Shown here piece by piece: positions 1-5,060 of a stretch of 5,087 nucleotides of DNA. The translations under genes and the position numbers were made by a program. Within the stretch, counting starts at the first letter, position 1, and each line of letters starts with the position of its first letter. The stretch comes from Acholeplasmatales bacterium (GTDB lineage: Bacteria > Bacillota_I > Bacilli_A > Acholeplasmatales > Anaeroplasmataceae): the NCBI GenBank assembly GCA_017388605.1, contig JAFPIE010000193.1, positions 1-5,087 on the forward strand. The letters are read 5' to 3'. Below the pieces are notes generated by a model that did no database searches, was not told the origin of the DNA, and saw only the letters and a program-made list of their open reading frames with translations.

Positions 1-538
1 CATATTTTTCACCACGGTCATAGAACATTTCTGTATCAGGACCACATGGACCCTCACCGATTTCCCAGAAATTTCCATCAAGTGGAATTAAATGGTCTTC
101 CTTAATACCATGGCTCATCCACTCACGCTTAGCGTCTAAATCCTTAGTGTAATATGTGATATATAATTTATTTTGGTCAAAGCCAAACCACTTCTCACTG
201 AATAATAATTCTGAGGCAAAGGCAATAGCCTCACTCTTAAAATAATCTCCAATAGAGAAGTTACCAAGCATTTCAAAGAAGGTATGGTGTCTTGCAGTCT
301 TACCTACATTTTCAATATCGTTTGTACGAATACACTTCTGTGCATTTGTAATTCTTGGATTTTCTGGAACCATTGTACCATCAAAATATTTCTTTAATGG
401 TGTTACACCCGCATTGGTCCATAGTAATGTTGGATCATTGTGTGGGACTAGGGATGCAGATGGCTCTACACTGTGTCCTTTTGATTTAAAGAAATCTAGC
501 CACATTTGGCGAATTTCACTTGAAGTCATATATTTCAT
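1..538 (-). CDS. alaS: Alanyl-tRNA synthetase, N-terminal part (runs off left edge)
   Basis: The first 179 codons are present; the gene continues beyond base 1. AlaRS is a cytoplasmic class II synthetase that activates alanine and charges tRNA-Ala. The visible part is the start of the catalytic domain. It opens [17 protein letters not shown], has the conserved stretch [15 protein letters not shown] at residues 31-45, then the motif 2 region from [20 protein letters not shown] (residues 69-88) into [12 protein letters not shown], and [16 protein letters not shown] at 161-176. These are AlaRS hallmarks. The editing domain and C-Ala lie outside. I chose the Met at 538 because GGAGGT (complement of 547-552) ends 8 bases upstream. 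The second Met, codon 4, would be 17 bases away. In Bacillus alaS directly follows recD2; here a divergent regulator gene and a terminator separate them, and alaS has its own promoter. Identity is firm; only the 3' end is unseen. Confidence 0.97.
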   Translation of the reverse strand, partial: MKYMTSSEIRQMWLDFFKSKGHSVEPSASLVPHNDPTLLWTNAGVTPLKKYFDGTMVPENPRITNAQKCIRTNDIENVGKTARHHTFFEMLGNFSIGDYFKSEAIAFASELLFSEKWFGFDQNKLYITYYTKDLDAKREWMSHGIKEDHLIPLDGNFWEIGEGPCGPDTEMFYDRGEKY

Positions 539-586
539 AGACTCTTACCTCCATTAAGCACCCTATAGGCGCTTTACAACATTTTG

Positions 587-615
587 ATTATATCAAAAAA
601 GGATTTCAATAGCAA
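587..615 (-). promoter_or_regulatory. alaS promoter
   Basis: Read on the minus strand, TTGCTA (610-615) is followed 17 bases later by a perfect TATAAT (587-592) preceded by TG one base away, an extended -10. Transcription would start near base 580, giving a leader of about 40 bases. That is too short for a T-box, which many Bacillota use on synthetase genes. A 15-base imperfect dyad, minus-strand GCGCCTATAGGGTGC (561-575 region), falls within the leader. Confidence 0.7.
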
Positions 616-738
616 TAACAAAACCGAAAGTAAAACATAGTTTTAAGCTTATAGCGGCATATTCGAAAAAACATTTCTCAAAATAAGATTATTCCTTTTC
701 ATAAAATGCTGTGATACAATCCATTTGAATAGCAAAAA
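603..738. repeat. Pair of 16-base direct repeats between alaS and the XRE gene
   Basis: ATTTCAATAGCAATAA at 603-618 and ATTTGAATAGCAAAAA at 723-738 match at 14 of 16 positions, with AATAGCAA identical. The first copy overlaps the alaS -35 hexamer. The second lies just after the -10 of the regulator gene, at its likely transcription start. The placement suits a binding site shared by the two divergent promoters, probably for the adjacent XRE protein, but that link is inferred. A second dyad, TTGAAT (725-730) with ATTCAA (743-748), and the palindrome TGAATTCA (740-747) lie in the same leader. The region is AT-rich, so chance similarity is possible. Confidence 0.4.
712..720 (+). promoter_or_regulatory. 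Extended -10 promoter of the XRE regulator gene
   Basis: TG, one base, then TACAAT (715-720) forms an extended -10. No good -35 is present: the hexamer at 17 bases spacing is TTCCTT. The start would be near 727, giving a leader of about 38 bases. A weak -35 next to dyad sequences suits a regulated or autorepressed promoter, but this is inference. Confidence 0.45.
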
Positions 739-764
739 ATGAATTCAATAATTAAGGAGAATCT

Positions 765-1004
765 ATGACATTTTATGCTTTTTCAAAAATAATAAAACAA
801 AAAAGAATTGAATTTGGGTATAAGCAAAAGGAAATGGCGAATAAAATACCAACCCAAATTGTAAGATATAACCGCATTGAAAATGGTTCTTTAGAACCAT
901 CCTTCATTGAGCTTCAAGCCATTTGTAGAATTTTAAAGCTTGATTTAACAGAAATTTTAGAATTAAAAAAGCCTATCAAAGATACAATCGTAATCTTCGA
1001 TTAG
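765..1004 (+). CDS. Small XRE/Cro-type helix-turn-helix regulator
   Basis: A 79-residue protein that is essentially one Cro/C1-type HTH domain. Residues 5-17 form the first helix, and GYKQKEMANKI (18-28) matches the usual scaffold helix of the family, where (S/T)QxxLA is typical. IPTQIVRYNRIENGS (28-42) is the recognition helix running into the diagnostic RIENGxxxPS signature (RIENG 37-41, PS 45-46). LQAICRILKLDLTEIL (50-65) covers the closing helices. No enzymatic or ligand-binding domain is present, so it should act as a small DNA-binding repressor, probably a dimer. AAGGAG at 754-759 lies 5 bases before the ATG and supports the start. It is divergent from alaS and convergent with recD2, stopping two bases before the end of recD2. 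Its last codons lie inside the shared terminator stem. Targets are unknown; the repeated motif upstream suggests its own promoter and alaS. Confidence 0.85.
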   Translation: MTFYAFSKIIKQKRIEFGYKQKEMANKIPTQIVRYNRIENGSLEPSFIELQAICRILKLDLTEILELKKPIKDTIVIFD

Positions 1005-1014
1005 GCTTATTTTT
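965..1014. terminator. Shared bidirectional terminator between convergent genes
   Basis: AAGCCTA (969-975) pairs with TAGGCTT (1002-1008). Inside it, TC pairs with GA, and AAGAT (979-983) pairs with ATCTT (993-997) around a 9-base loop, with one bulged T and one A/C mismatch. The stem has an A-run on its left (965-970) and a T-run on its right (1010-1014), so it can end transcripts from either side. The stem contains the last codons and TAG stop of the XRE gene and touches the TAA stop of recD2. Confidence 0.75.
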
Positions 1015-3289
1015 CCATGAAGGAATAAGGAGTTATTCCCTCCATATCATATTCACCAAAGGTATCAAATGGGATATCCTTATCAAATATTTTATTATCT
1101 AATTCATTAGAGATTTTTTTTGATAATCTTGGTGTTAAATAGGTTTGTCTTAAATAATCCTCTGCATGAATGGCTTGCTCTAGGGATTGCGTTTTACCAA
1201 GAAGAATTAATTTCTTCTTTGCTCTAGTCATACCTGTATAAATAATCTTCTTTTTAAGCATTATTTGATAGGATGGTAATATTGGCATAATAACATTTTC
1301 AAATTCAGAGCCCTGAGATTTATGTATGGACATACAATAGGCTAAGGTTAAATTCTCTATATCCGATGCCATATAGGTTATGATTCTTCCATCAAAATCG
1401 ATTAGCATTGCATCCTTTTCATCTACCTTAATCACATCTAAAATTTTACCAATATCTCCATTCATTATTTCATGAACAGAATCATTTTTAAGCTGTAAAA
1501 CCTTATCATTTTTCTTGAAAATCTTAAAATCTCTTTTTAAGATTTTTTCTTTTTCTTTATTATATTCTTCTTGAATAAAGCTATTGATTGCATCAATTCC
1601 AGCATTTCCTGCATACATTGGGGCAAGGATTTGAATTCCTGATTGTAAATCTCCACCATTTGCTAAATAGCCATCTAAAAGCTTCTTAAGCATAGGAATT
1701 GTCGAAGAAACATCACTATTATAAAAGAATACCTCTTTTTTATTATTGAATATCTTATAATCAATTCTTTCTGATAAAACCATATGGGATAAGGAAATAA
1801 TATCCGAATCCTTTGCCTGACGCATAATTTGATTTAGCTTTGTTGTAATAAAAACATCCGATTGCATTAAATCATATAAAACATTACCAGGACCTACAGA
1901 TGGTAATTGGTCCTTATCTCCAACTAAAATGATTTGGCATTTATCCTGTAATGCTGTAAATAGACTCATAGTAATCGATATATCCATCATAGATGCCTCA
2001 TCGACAATCAGTAGGGAATATGCCATTTTGGAATCCTCATTATAGCTAAAATCACCATCAAAATTGTACCCAAGTGCCTTATGGATGGTAGAGGCCTTGT
2101 ATTTTGTTGCCTCAGCCATTCTTTTGGCAGCTCTACCGGTTGGGGCTACCATACACACCTTATAGCCAAATTCATCAGAGGCAACAGGTAAATCATTTAA
2201 TTTAGCATATACATTTAATATACCATTTAAAATGGTAGATTTACCTGTACCAGGTCCACCAGTAATAATAGATAATTTATTTAAAATGGAGGTGAATATA
2301 GCCTCCTTTTGCATAGGAGTATATTGGATATGTAGTAATTCCTCTACATATTTTATTGCATCCCTTACCTTTTCCTCTGGGTATTTTTTTAATTTTCCAC
2401 CTGCAAGCCTTAAAATAGCTTCTGCTGTTTTTACCTCACATTTATGTAGGTAAGCATCAAAATATTTATTATCCTCTAATATTATTTTTTTATTTTGAAC
2501 TAAGTCATCTAAAATAGGCTTTAAATCATTACTGTTGATTTCATTATCTAATAATCTTATAACAGAATTAATCAATTGCTCTTCTGTTAAAAAGGTAAAG
2601 CCCTGCTGGTAGCATACCTGGTTTAGGGTATAAAAAATTGCTGCAGATAATCTTTTAGGATCATCCCTTTTCATGCCTAAATTTAATGCGAGGCTATCGC
2701 ACTTTTTAAAGCCAAAGCCCTCAACCTCAGTTATTAAGCAATAAGGATTCTCTTCTACTTTATTTGCTGCAGAAACCGAATAGGTATTATATAATCTTTC
2801 CACCATTTTTGCAGTTAATCCAAAGCCAAAAAGGCGGATAAATACCTGCTCTGTTGCATAATTATCCTTTAATGTTTGATATAATACCTCTATTTTAGGC
2901 TTAGTCATTCCATAAACCTTTTTTAATACTTCCTTATCCTCTAGGATTTTATCGATACAATCTAGCCCTAATTCATCAACGATATTTGATGCAAGCTTAG
3001 GTCCAATACCATAAAACTTATCACTAGATAAATAATGAATTAGGCCTTCTTTAGAAAAAGAATTACTCTTTGAATAGGATTCAACAAAAAACTGCTCCCC
3101 ATATTTAGGGTGCTTTTTCATTTTGCCTACAAATTCATAGGATAGTCCATCCTCTAAATGAGGAAAAGAACCAACAATAATCAAAGTAGTATCATCCTCT
3201 TGTACAAGCTCACAAACCTTATATAGGGAATCTTGGCTTTCATATATGTAATTTGAAATATAACCAGATACTACTTTTCTTTCTTCCAT
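1007..3289 (-). CDS. recD2: RecD2-type ATP-dependent DNA helicase (SF1B)
   Basis: A 760-residue helicase, close to the usual 700-800 for RecD2, the RecD form found without RecBC. In family members it moves 5' to 3' on single-stranded DNA and helps in repair and replication fork maintenance in the cytoplasm. An OB-like N-terminal domain (about 1-75) precedes helix-hairpin-helix DNA-binding segments (YGIGPKLASNIV 93-104, GFGFKKCDSLALNLG 191-205). The helicase core follows: Q-like motif TPMQKEA (324-330), Walker A GGPGTGKST (344-352), motif Ia APTGRAAKRM (382-391), motif II LLIVDEASMMD (426-436), motif III VGDKDQLPSVGPGNVL (456-471), motif V region MNGDIGK (609-615), then SIHKSQGSEFENV (654-666) and motif VI YTGMTRAKK (684-692). 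All catalytic motifs are intact. The start codon overlaps the mnmA stop by one base (TAATG) with only a weak SD, so translation is probably coupled to mnmA. It ends at the shared terminator. Confidence 0.96.
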   Translation of the reverse strand: MEERKVVSGYISNYIYESQDSLYKVCELVQEDDTTLIIVGSFPHLEDGLSYEFVGKMKKHPKYGEQFFVESYSKSNSFSKEGLIHYLSSDKFYGIGPKLASNIVDELGLDCIDKILEDKEVLKKVYGMTKPKIEVLYQTLKDNYATEQVFIRLFGFGLTAKMVERLYNTYSVSAANKVEENPYCLITEVEGFGFKKCDSLALNLGMKRDDPKRLSAAIFYTLNQVCYQQGFTFLTEEQLINSVIRLLDNEINSNDLKPILDDLVQNKKIILEDNKYFDAYLHKCEVKTAEAILRLAGGKLKKYPEEKVRDAIKYVEELLHIQYTPMQKEAIFTSILNKLSIITGGPGTGKSTILNGILNVYAKLNDLPVASDEFGYKVCMVAPTGRAAKRMAEATKYKASTIHKALGYNFDGDFSYNEDSKMAYSLLIVDEASMMDISITMSLFTALQDKCQIILVGDKDQLPSVGPGNVLYDLMQSDVFITTKLNQIMRQAKDSDIISLSHMVLSERIDYKIFNNKKEVFFYNSDVSSTIPMLKKLLDGYLANGGDLQSGIQILAPMYAGNAGIDAINSFIQEEYNKEKEKILKRDFKIFKKNDKVLQLKNDSVHEIMNGDIGKILDVIKVDEKDAMLIDFDGRIITYMASDIENLTLAYCMSIHKSQGSEFENVIMPILPSYQIMLKKKIIYTGMTRAKKKLILLGKTQSLEQAIHAEDYLRQTYLTPRLSKKISNELDNKIFDKDIPFDTFGEYDMEGITPYSFMEK

Positions 3290-4413
3290 TAATATTTTCT
3301 TCTTTCCTCATTCATATATACTTCATCAATGATAGCTCCACCTAAGCAGACCTCACCATCATATAAAACAACAGCCTGTCCTGGAGTAACGGCTCTAACA
3401 TTATCATAATATACTTCTATTTTATTTCCAGGAAGCTTTTTTATTGTAACCTTATTGTCACTTTGACGATATCTGAATTTAGCACCATATTCCTTTCCAT
3501 CCTCTGGAATATCACAAATCCAATTACAGCCTGATGCAATACAGCGGTTCGATAATAAATATTCACTATCGTGACCCTGACCAACTAAAAGCTGGTTCTT
3601 CTCTAAATCCTTACCACAAACAAACCATGCTGCATTATCAAAATCATGATTACCGCCTATACCAAGACCCTTTCTTTGACCAATAGTATAATACATTAAT
3701 CCATCATGAGTGCCTACTACCTTACCATCTAATGTAACCATATCTCCAGGCTGACTAGGTAAATAATTCTTTAAGAATTGATGGAAATTTCTTTCTCCAA
3801 TGAAGCAAATACCTGTAGAATCCTTTTTATCTGCAGTATATAGATTTGCCTCCTTCGCAATAGCTCTAACCTCTTTTTTCGTTAAATCTCCAACTGGAAA
3901 TATCGCATGTCTTAATTGCTCTTGAGAGATTTGGCATAAGAAATAGCTTTGATCCTTATTAGAATCTACACCTCTTAATAGATAGCTCTTATCCTTCTCA
4001 TGTCTTACTCTTGCATAATGTCCCATCGCAATGTAATCTGCACCTAGGGTAGAGGCATGCTTTAGGAACGCATTAAATTTAATATATTTATTGCACATGA
4101 TATCTGGGTTTGGTGTTCTACCAGATTTATATTCATTTAAAAAATAGGTAAATACAGTATCCCAATATTCCTCAATGAAATCGATGCGGTTAAGCTTAAC
4201 CCCTAATTGGTCTGCAACCTTTTTTGCATCCTGATAGTCCTTTTCCTGTGGACATACATCATCATTGATATCTGGATTACCTAATACATCATTATTTGTT
4301 GCTGAATCCCAGTTTCTCATAAACATAGCTTCAACATCATATCCTTGATCCTTTAAAAGCTTTAAAGCTACAGAGGAATCTACTCCTCCAGAAAGGCCTA
4401 AAATTACCTTCAT
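3289..4413 (-). CDS. mnmA: tRNA-specific 2-thiouridylase MnmA
   Basis: A 374-residue enzyme of normal length. MnmA adenylates U34 of tRNA-Lys(UUU), Glu and Gln and replaces O2 with sulfur, giving s2U for accurate decoding. The N-terminal PP-loop SGGVDSSVA (8-16) binds ATP. The catalytic cysteine lies in NPDIMCNKYIKF (C107) and the second, persulfide-carrying cysteine in STGICFIGER (C203). These correspond to C102 and C199 of the E. coli enzyme. MGHYARV (130-136), DQSYFL (154-159) and YYTIGQRKGLGIGG (241-254) are further family hallmarks, followed by the C-terminal beta-barrel. The ATG at 4413 is preceded by an in-frame stop five bases further upstream and by a modest SD (GAAGAGA, complement of 4423-4429). 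It is first in an operon with recD2. The cysteine desulfurase often found beside mnmA in Bacillota is not next to it here. Confidence 0.97.
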   Translation of the reverse strand: MKVILGLSGGVDSSVALKLLKDQGYDVEAMFMRNWDSATNNDVLGNPDINDDVCPQEKDYQDAKKVADQLGVKLNRIDFIEEYWDTVFTYFLNEYKSGRTPNPDIMCNKYIKFNAFLKHASTLGADYIAMGHYARVRHEKDKSYLLRGVDSNKDQSYFLCQISQEQLRHAIFPVGDLTKKEVRAIAKEANLYTADKKDSTGICFIGERNFHQFLKNYLPSQPGDMVTLDGKVVGTHDGLMYYTIGQRKGLGIGGNHDFDNAAWFVCGKDLEKNQLLVGQGHDSEYLLSNRCIASGCNWICDIPEDGKEYGAKFRYRQSDNKVTIKKLPGNKIEVYYDNVRAVTPGQAVVLYDGEVCLGGAIIDEVYMNEERRKY

Positions 4414-4440
4414 AATTCAACATCTCTTCTTTCGTATCTC

Positions 4441-4469
4441 ATTATAGCATAAGGCTTTTCCATTATCTA
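4441..4469 (-). promoter_or_regulatory. mnmA-recD2 promoter
   Basis: On the minus strand, TAGATA (4464-4469) is followed after 17 bases by a perfect TATAAT (4441-4446), with TG one base upstream making an extended -10. Transcription would start about 20 bases before the mnmA ATG, so there is no room for a leader regulator. Confidence 0.7.
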
Positions 4470-4477
4470 TGAAAACT

Positions 4478-4498
4478 TTTTGAAAAATTTTGAAAAAT
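4478..4498. repeat. Two phased copies of TTTTGAAAAAT between divergent promoters
   Basis: TTTTGAAAAAT occurs at 4478-4488 and again at 4488-4498, sharing one base, a period of 10 bases and so one DNA helical turn. Phased A-tracts at this position, directly upstream of the -35 of the peptide gene promoter, fit an UP element or bent DNA that strengthens transcription. A protein binding site is the alternative. Confidence 0.5.
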
Positions 4499-4501
4499 AT
4501 C

Positions 4502-4530
4502 TTTACTTTTTCATGAAAATGATTTACAAT
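4502..4530 (+). promoter_or_regulatory. Promoter of the small-peptide transcript
   Basis: TTTACT (4502-4507), 17 bases, then TACAAT (4525-4530), with AT-rich phased tracts just upstream. The start would fall near 4537, so the RNA would begin at the base of the leader hairpin. The spacer holds a perfect 12-base palindrome, TTTTCATGAAAA (4508-4519), placed where a repressor could block RNA polymerase. Confidence 0.6.
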
Positions 4531-4537
4531 AATATTC

Positions 4538-4593
4538 CTTCAGAGGTGATACCCCTGAAGTATCACTTCTGATTTATATAAATTTGGAGGTGA
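4538..4593 (+). promoter_or_regulatory. Leader hairpin that may switch access to the SD site
   Basis: TCAGAGGTGATAC (4540-4552) pairs with GTATCACTTCTGA (4560-4572), 13 bp with one G-U, around a 7-base loop. A competing hairpin joins CTTCAG (4538-4543) to CTGAAG (4555-4560), with GG/CC continuing past a bulged A. If that smaller form wins, the freed TCACTTCT (4563-4570) can pair with the SD GGAGGTGA (4586-4593), 8 bp including two G-U. The large hairpin would therefore leave the SD open and the small one would close it. GAGGTGA occurs both in the hairpin arm and in the SD. The G-U pairs favour the plus strand as the RNA. The dyad could instead be a DNA operator; no ligand or trigger can be named. 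Confidence 0.5.
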
Positions 4594-4600
4594 ACATATA

Positions 4601-4675
4601 ATGTTAAAACTATTGAAGGCAGCAGCTATTTGCTTCGCAGGTTGGTTTTGTTTACCATCTGAACAGCAGTTATAA
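4601..4675 (+). CDS. 24-residue Cys/Trp peptide, unassigned
   Basis: A very short ORF with one of the best SD sites in the window: GGAGGT at 4586-4591, 9 bases before ATG, in a clear promoter-leader-ORF layout. An in-frame TGA at 4556 and no other start fix the ATG. The peptide has a cationic amphipathic start (MLKLLKAAAI, 1-10), a hydrophobic Cys/aromatic core (CFAGWFC, 11-17) and a short polar tail beginning LPSE (18-21). No family is recognised with certainty. Three readings fit: an AgrD-like autoinducer precursor (a Cys four residues before a Trp, then Pro-x-Glu; the plantarum LamD pheromone is CVGIW), a small membrane-active type I toxin, or a regulatory leader peptide. No AgrB peptidase or sensor kinase is in the window, and the N-terminal leader is shorter than in typical AgrD. 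It is divergent from mnmA and followed by structured RNA. Confidence 0.6.
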   Translation: MLKLLKAAAICFAGWFCLPSEQQL

Positions 4676-4676
4676 T
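4648..4676 (+). promoter_or_regulatory. Possible internal promoter for the structured RNA
   Basis: TTGTTT (4648-4653), 17 bases, then a perfect TATAAT (4671-4676) spanning the end and stop codon of the peptide ORF. The start would be near 4683, almost exactly where the first tandem repeat begins. The -10 lies inside the 13-base palindrome AGTTATAATAACT (4668-4680). It could give a separate small RNA of about 175 bases, but AT-rich coding sequence can produce such matches by chance. Confidence 0.35.
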
Positions 4677-4680
4677 AACT

Positions 4681-4833
4681 AAGTCCAATCTTTGCTAGAT
4701 CTAGAAGACTATAAACTCTTATTTATCTGCCGGGTCCAATTCTTTTCAGTATCTAAATGACCTTAAAAACTTTTATTTATACTGACGCATATCCATAAAA
4801 GTTTTATGTGGTGCAACTCCACAAATGGATGCC
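4681..4833 (+). ncRNA. Structured RNA region: two tandem repeat hairpins and a third hairpin
   Basis: Two diverged tandem units, 4681-4731 and 4732-4788, align along their whole length. Each has GTCCAAT, a CTTT stretch, then a hairpin. In unit 1, GC(T)AGAT (4694-4700) pairs with ATCTGC (4725-4730). In unit 2, TCAGTAT (4746-4752) pairs with ATACTGA (4779-4785), extended past a CT bulge by AAATGA (4755-4760) with TTTTATTT positions 4773-4778. The paired bases differ between units yet pairing is kept, which suggests selection on RNA structure. A third hairpin joins GC(AT)ATCCAT (4787-4796) to ATGGATGC (4825-4832), with TGTGG (4807-4811) against CCACA (4819-4823) at its tip. G-U pairs support the plus strand. 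It may be the 3' part of the peptide mRNA or a separate RNA. No Rfam family is recognised and no clean terminator follows; the nearest U-run is 4852-4857. Confidence 0.45.
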
Positions 4834-4877
4834 AAAAAACTTGCCAAAATATTTTTTCAAAAAAGACAAAAAAGTTG

Positions 4878-4905
4878 TTGACATAGAAAAATATTTTGGT
4901 ATAAT
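4878..4905 (+). promoter_or_regulatory. tRNA-Lys promoter
   Basis: Perfect TTGACA (4878-4883), 16 bases, then perfect TATAAT (4900-4905) with an extended -10 TG at 4897-4898. A- and T-tracts at 4849-4873 could act as an UP element. Transcription would start near 4912. The roughly 29-base 5' leader holds a small hairpin, GTTGC (4916-4920) with GCAAC (4926-4930) around five A, and would be removed by RNase P. Confidence 0.85.
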
Positions 4906-4940
4906 TGTTACTGCAGTTGCAAAAAGCAACAAAAACATAT

Positions 4941-5016
4941 GGACTGTTAGCTCAGTTGGTAGAGCAACTGACTCTTAATCAGTGGGTCTAGGGTTCGAGT
5001 CCCTAACAGTCCACCA
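4941..5016 (+). tRNA. tRNA-Lys (anticodon CTT), CCA encoded
   Basis: A 76-base cloverleaf with all arms intact. The acceptor GGACTGT (4941-4947) pairs with ACAGTCC (5006-5012), with discriminator A5013 and encoded CCA at 5014-5016. The D-arm is GCTC/GAGC. The anticodon stem ACTGA/TCAGT (4967-4971, 4979-4983) encloses loop CTCTTAA, so the anticodon is CTT, reading AAG lysine codons. The T-arm TAGGG/CCCTA carries loop TTCGAGT. It has its own promoter and terminator, so it is probably transcribed alone. MnmA across the intergenic region thiolates the UUU lysine tRNA, not this CUU isoacceptor, so the proximity need not be functional. Confidence 0.97.
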
Positions 5017-5024
5017 GTTCTTTT

Positions 5025-5060
5025 AAAAGAATGGTTCAACAAAACCATTTTTTTTATTTT
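5025..5060 (+). terminator. Terminator of tRNA-Lys
   Basis: AATGGTT (5030-5036) pairs with AACCATT (5043-5049) around a 6-base loop. The upstream AAAAG extends pairing into the T-run that follows (5048-5055, then ATTTTT). The palindrome TTCTTTTAAAAGAA (5018-5031) lies just before it. The remaining bases, 5061-5087, show no feature. Confidence 0.9.

Noticed and set aside
539..600. T-box riboswitch upstream of alaS
   Set aside because: The leader from the predicted start is only about 40 bases and lacks the T-box sequence and a terminator.
2232..2453. A 73-codon plus-strand reading frame
   Set aside because: It lies wholly antisense to the ATPase core of recD2, whose Walker A and flanking motifs are intact; there is no promoter and the product resembles no protein. 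It is a shadow of recD2.
4692..4760. TTG-started frame LLDLEDYKLLF across the tandem repeat
   Set aside because: No ATG and no SD. The two repeat units fall into different frames, so the repeat is not kept as protein.
4681..4788. Tandem repeats as a CRISPR array
   Set aside because: Only two diverged copies, directly adjacent with no spacer, and no cas genes; similarity spans the whole unit including loops.
4681..4860. 6S RNA, which lies near mnmA in Bacillus
   Set aside because: The 5' AGTCC start is suggestive, but no complementary 3' end closes a long rod, and the serial hairpins do not form the 6S central bubble.
4804..4884. Minus-strand 26-codon frame starting MSTTFLSFLKKYFG
   Set aside because: Hydrophobic and tempting as a toxin, but without an SD or a convincing promoter; its composition follows from the A-tracts upstream of the tRNA promoter.
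4806..4886. Plus-strand 26-codon frame starting MWCNSTNGC with three cysteines
   Set aside because: No SD precedes the ATG, and it runs through the third hairpin into the tRNA-Lys -35 element. Probably chance.
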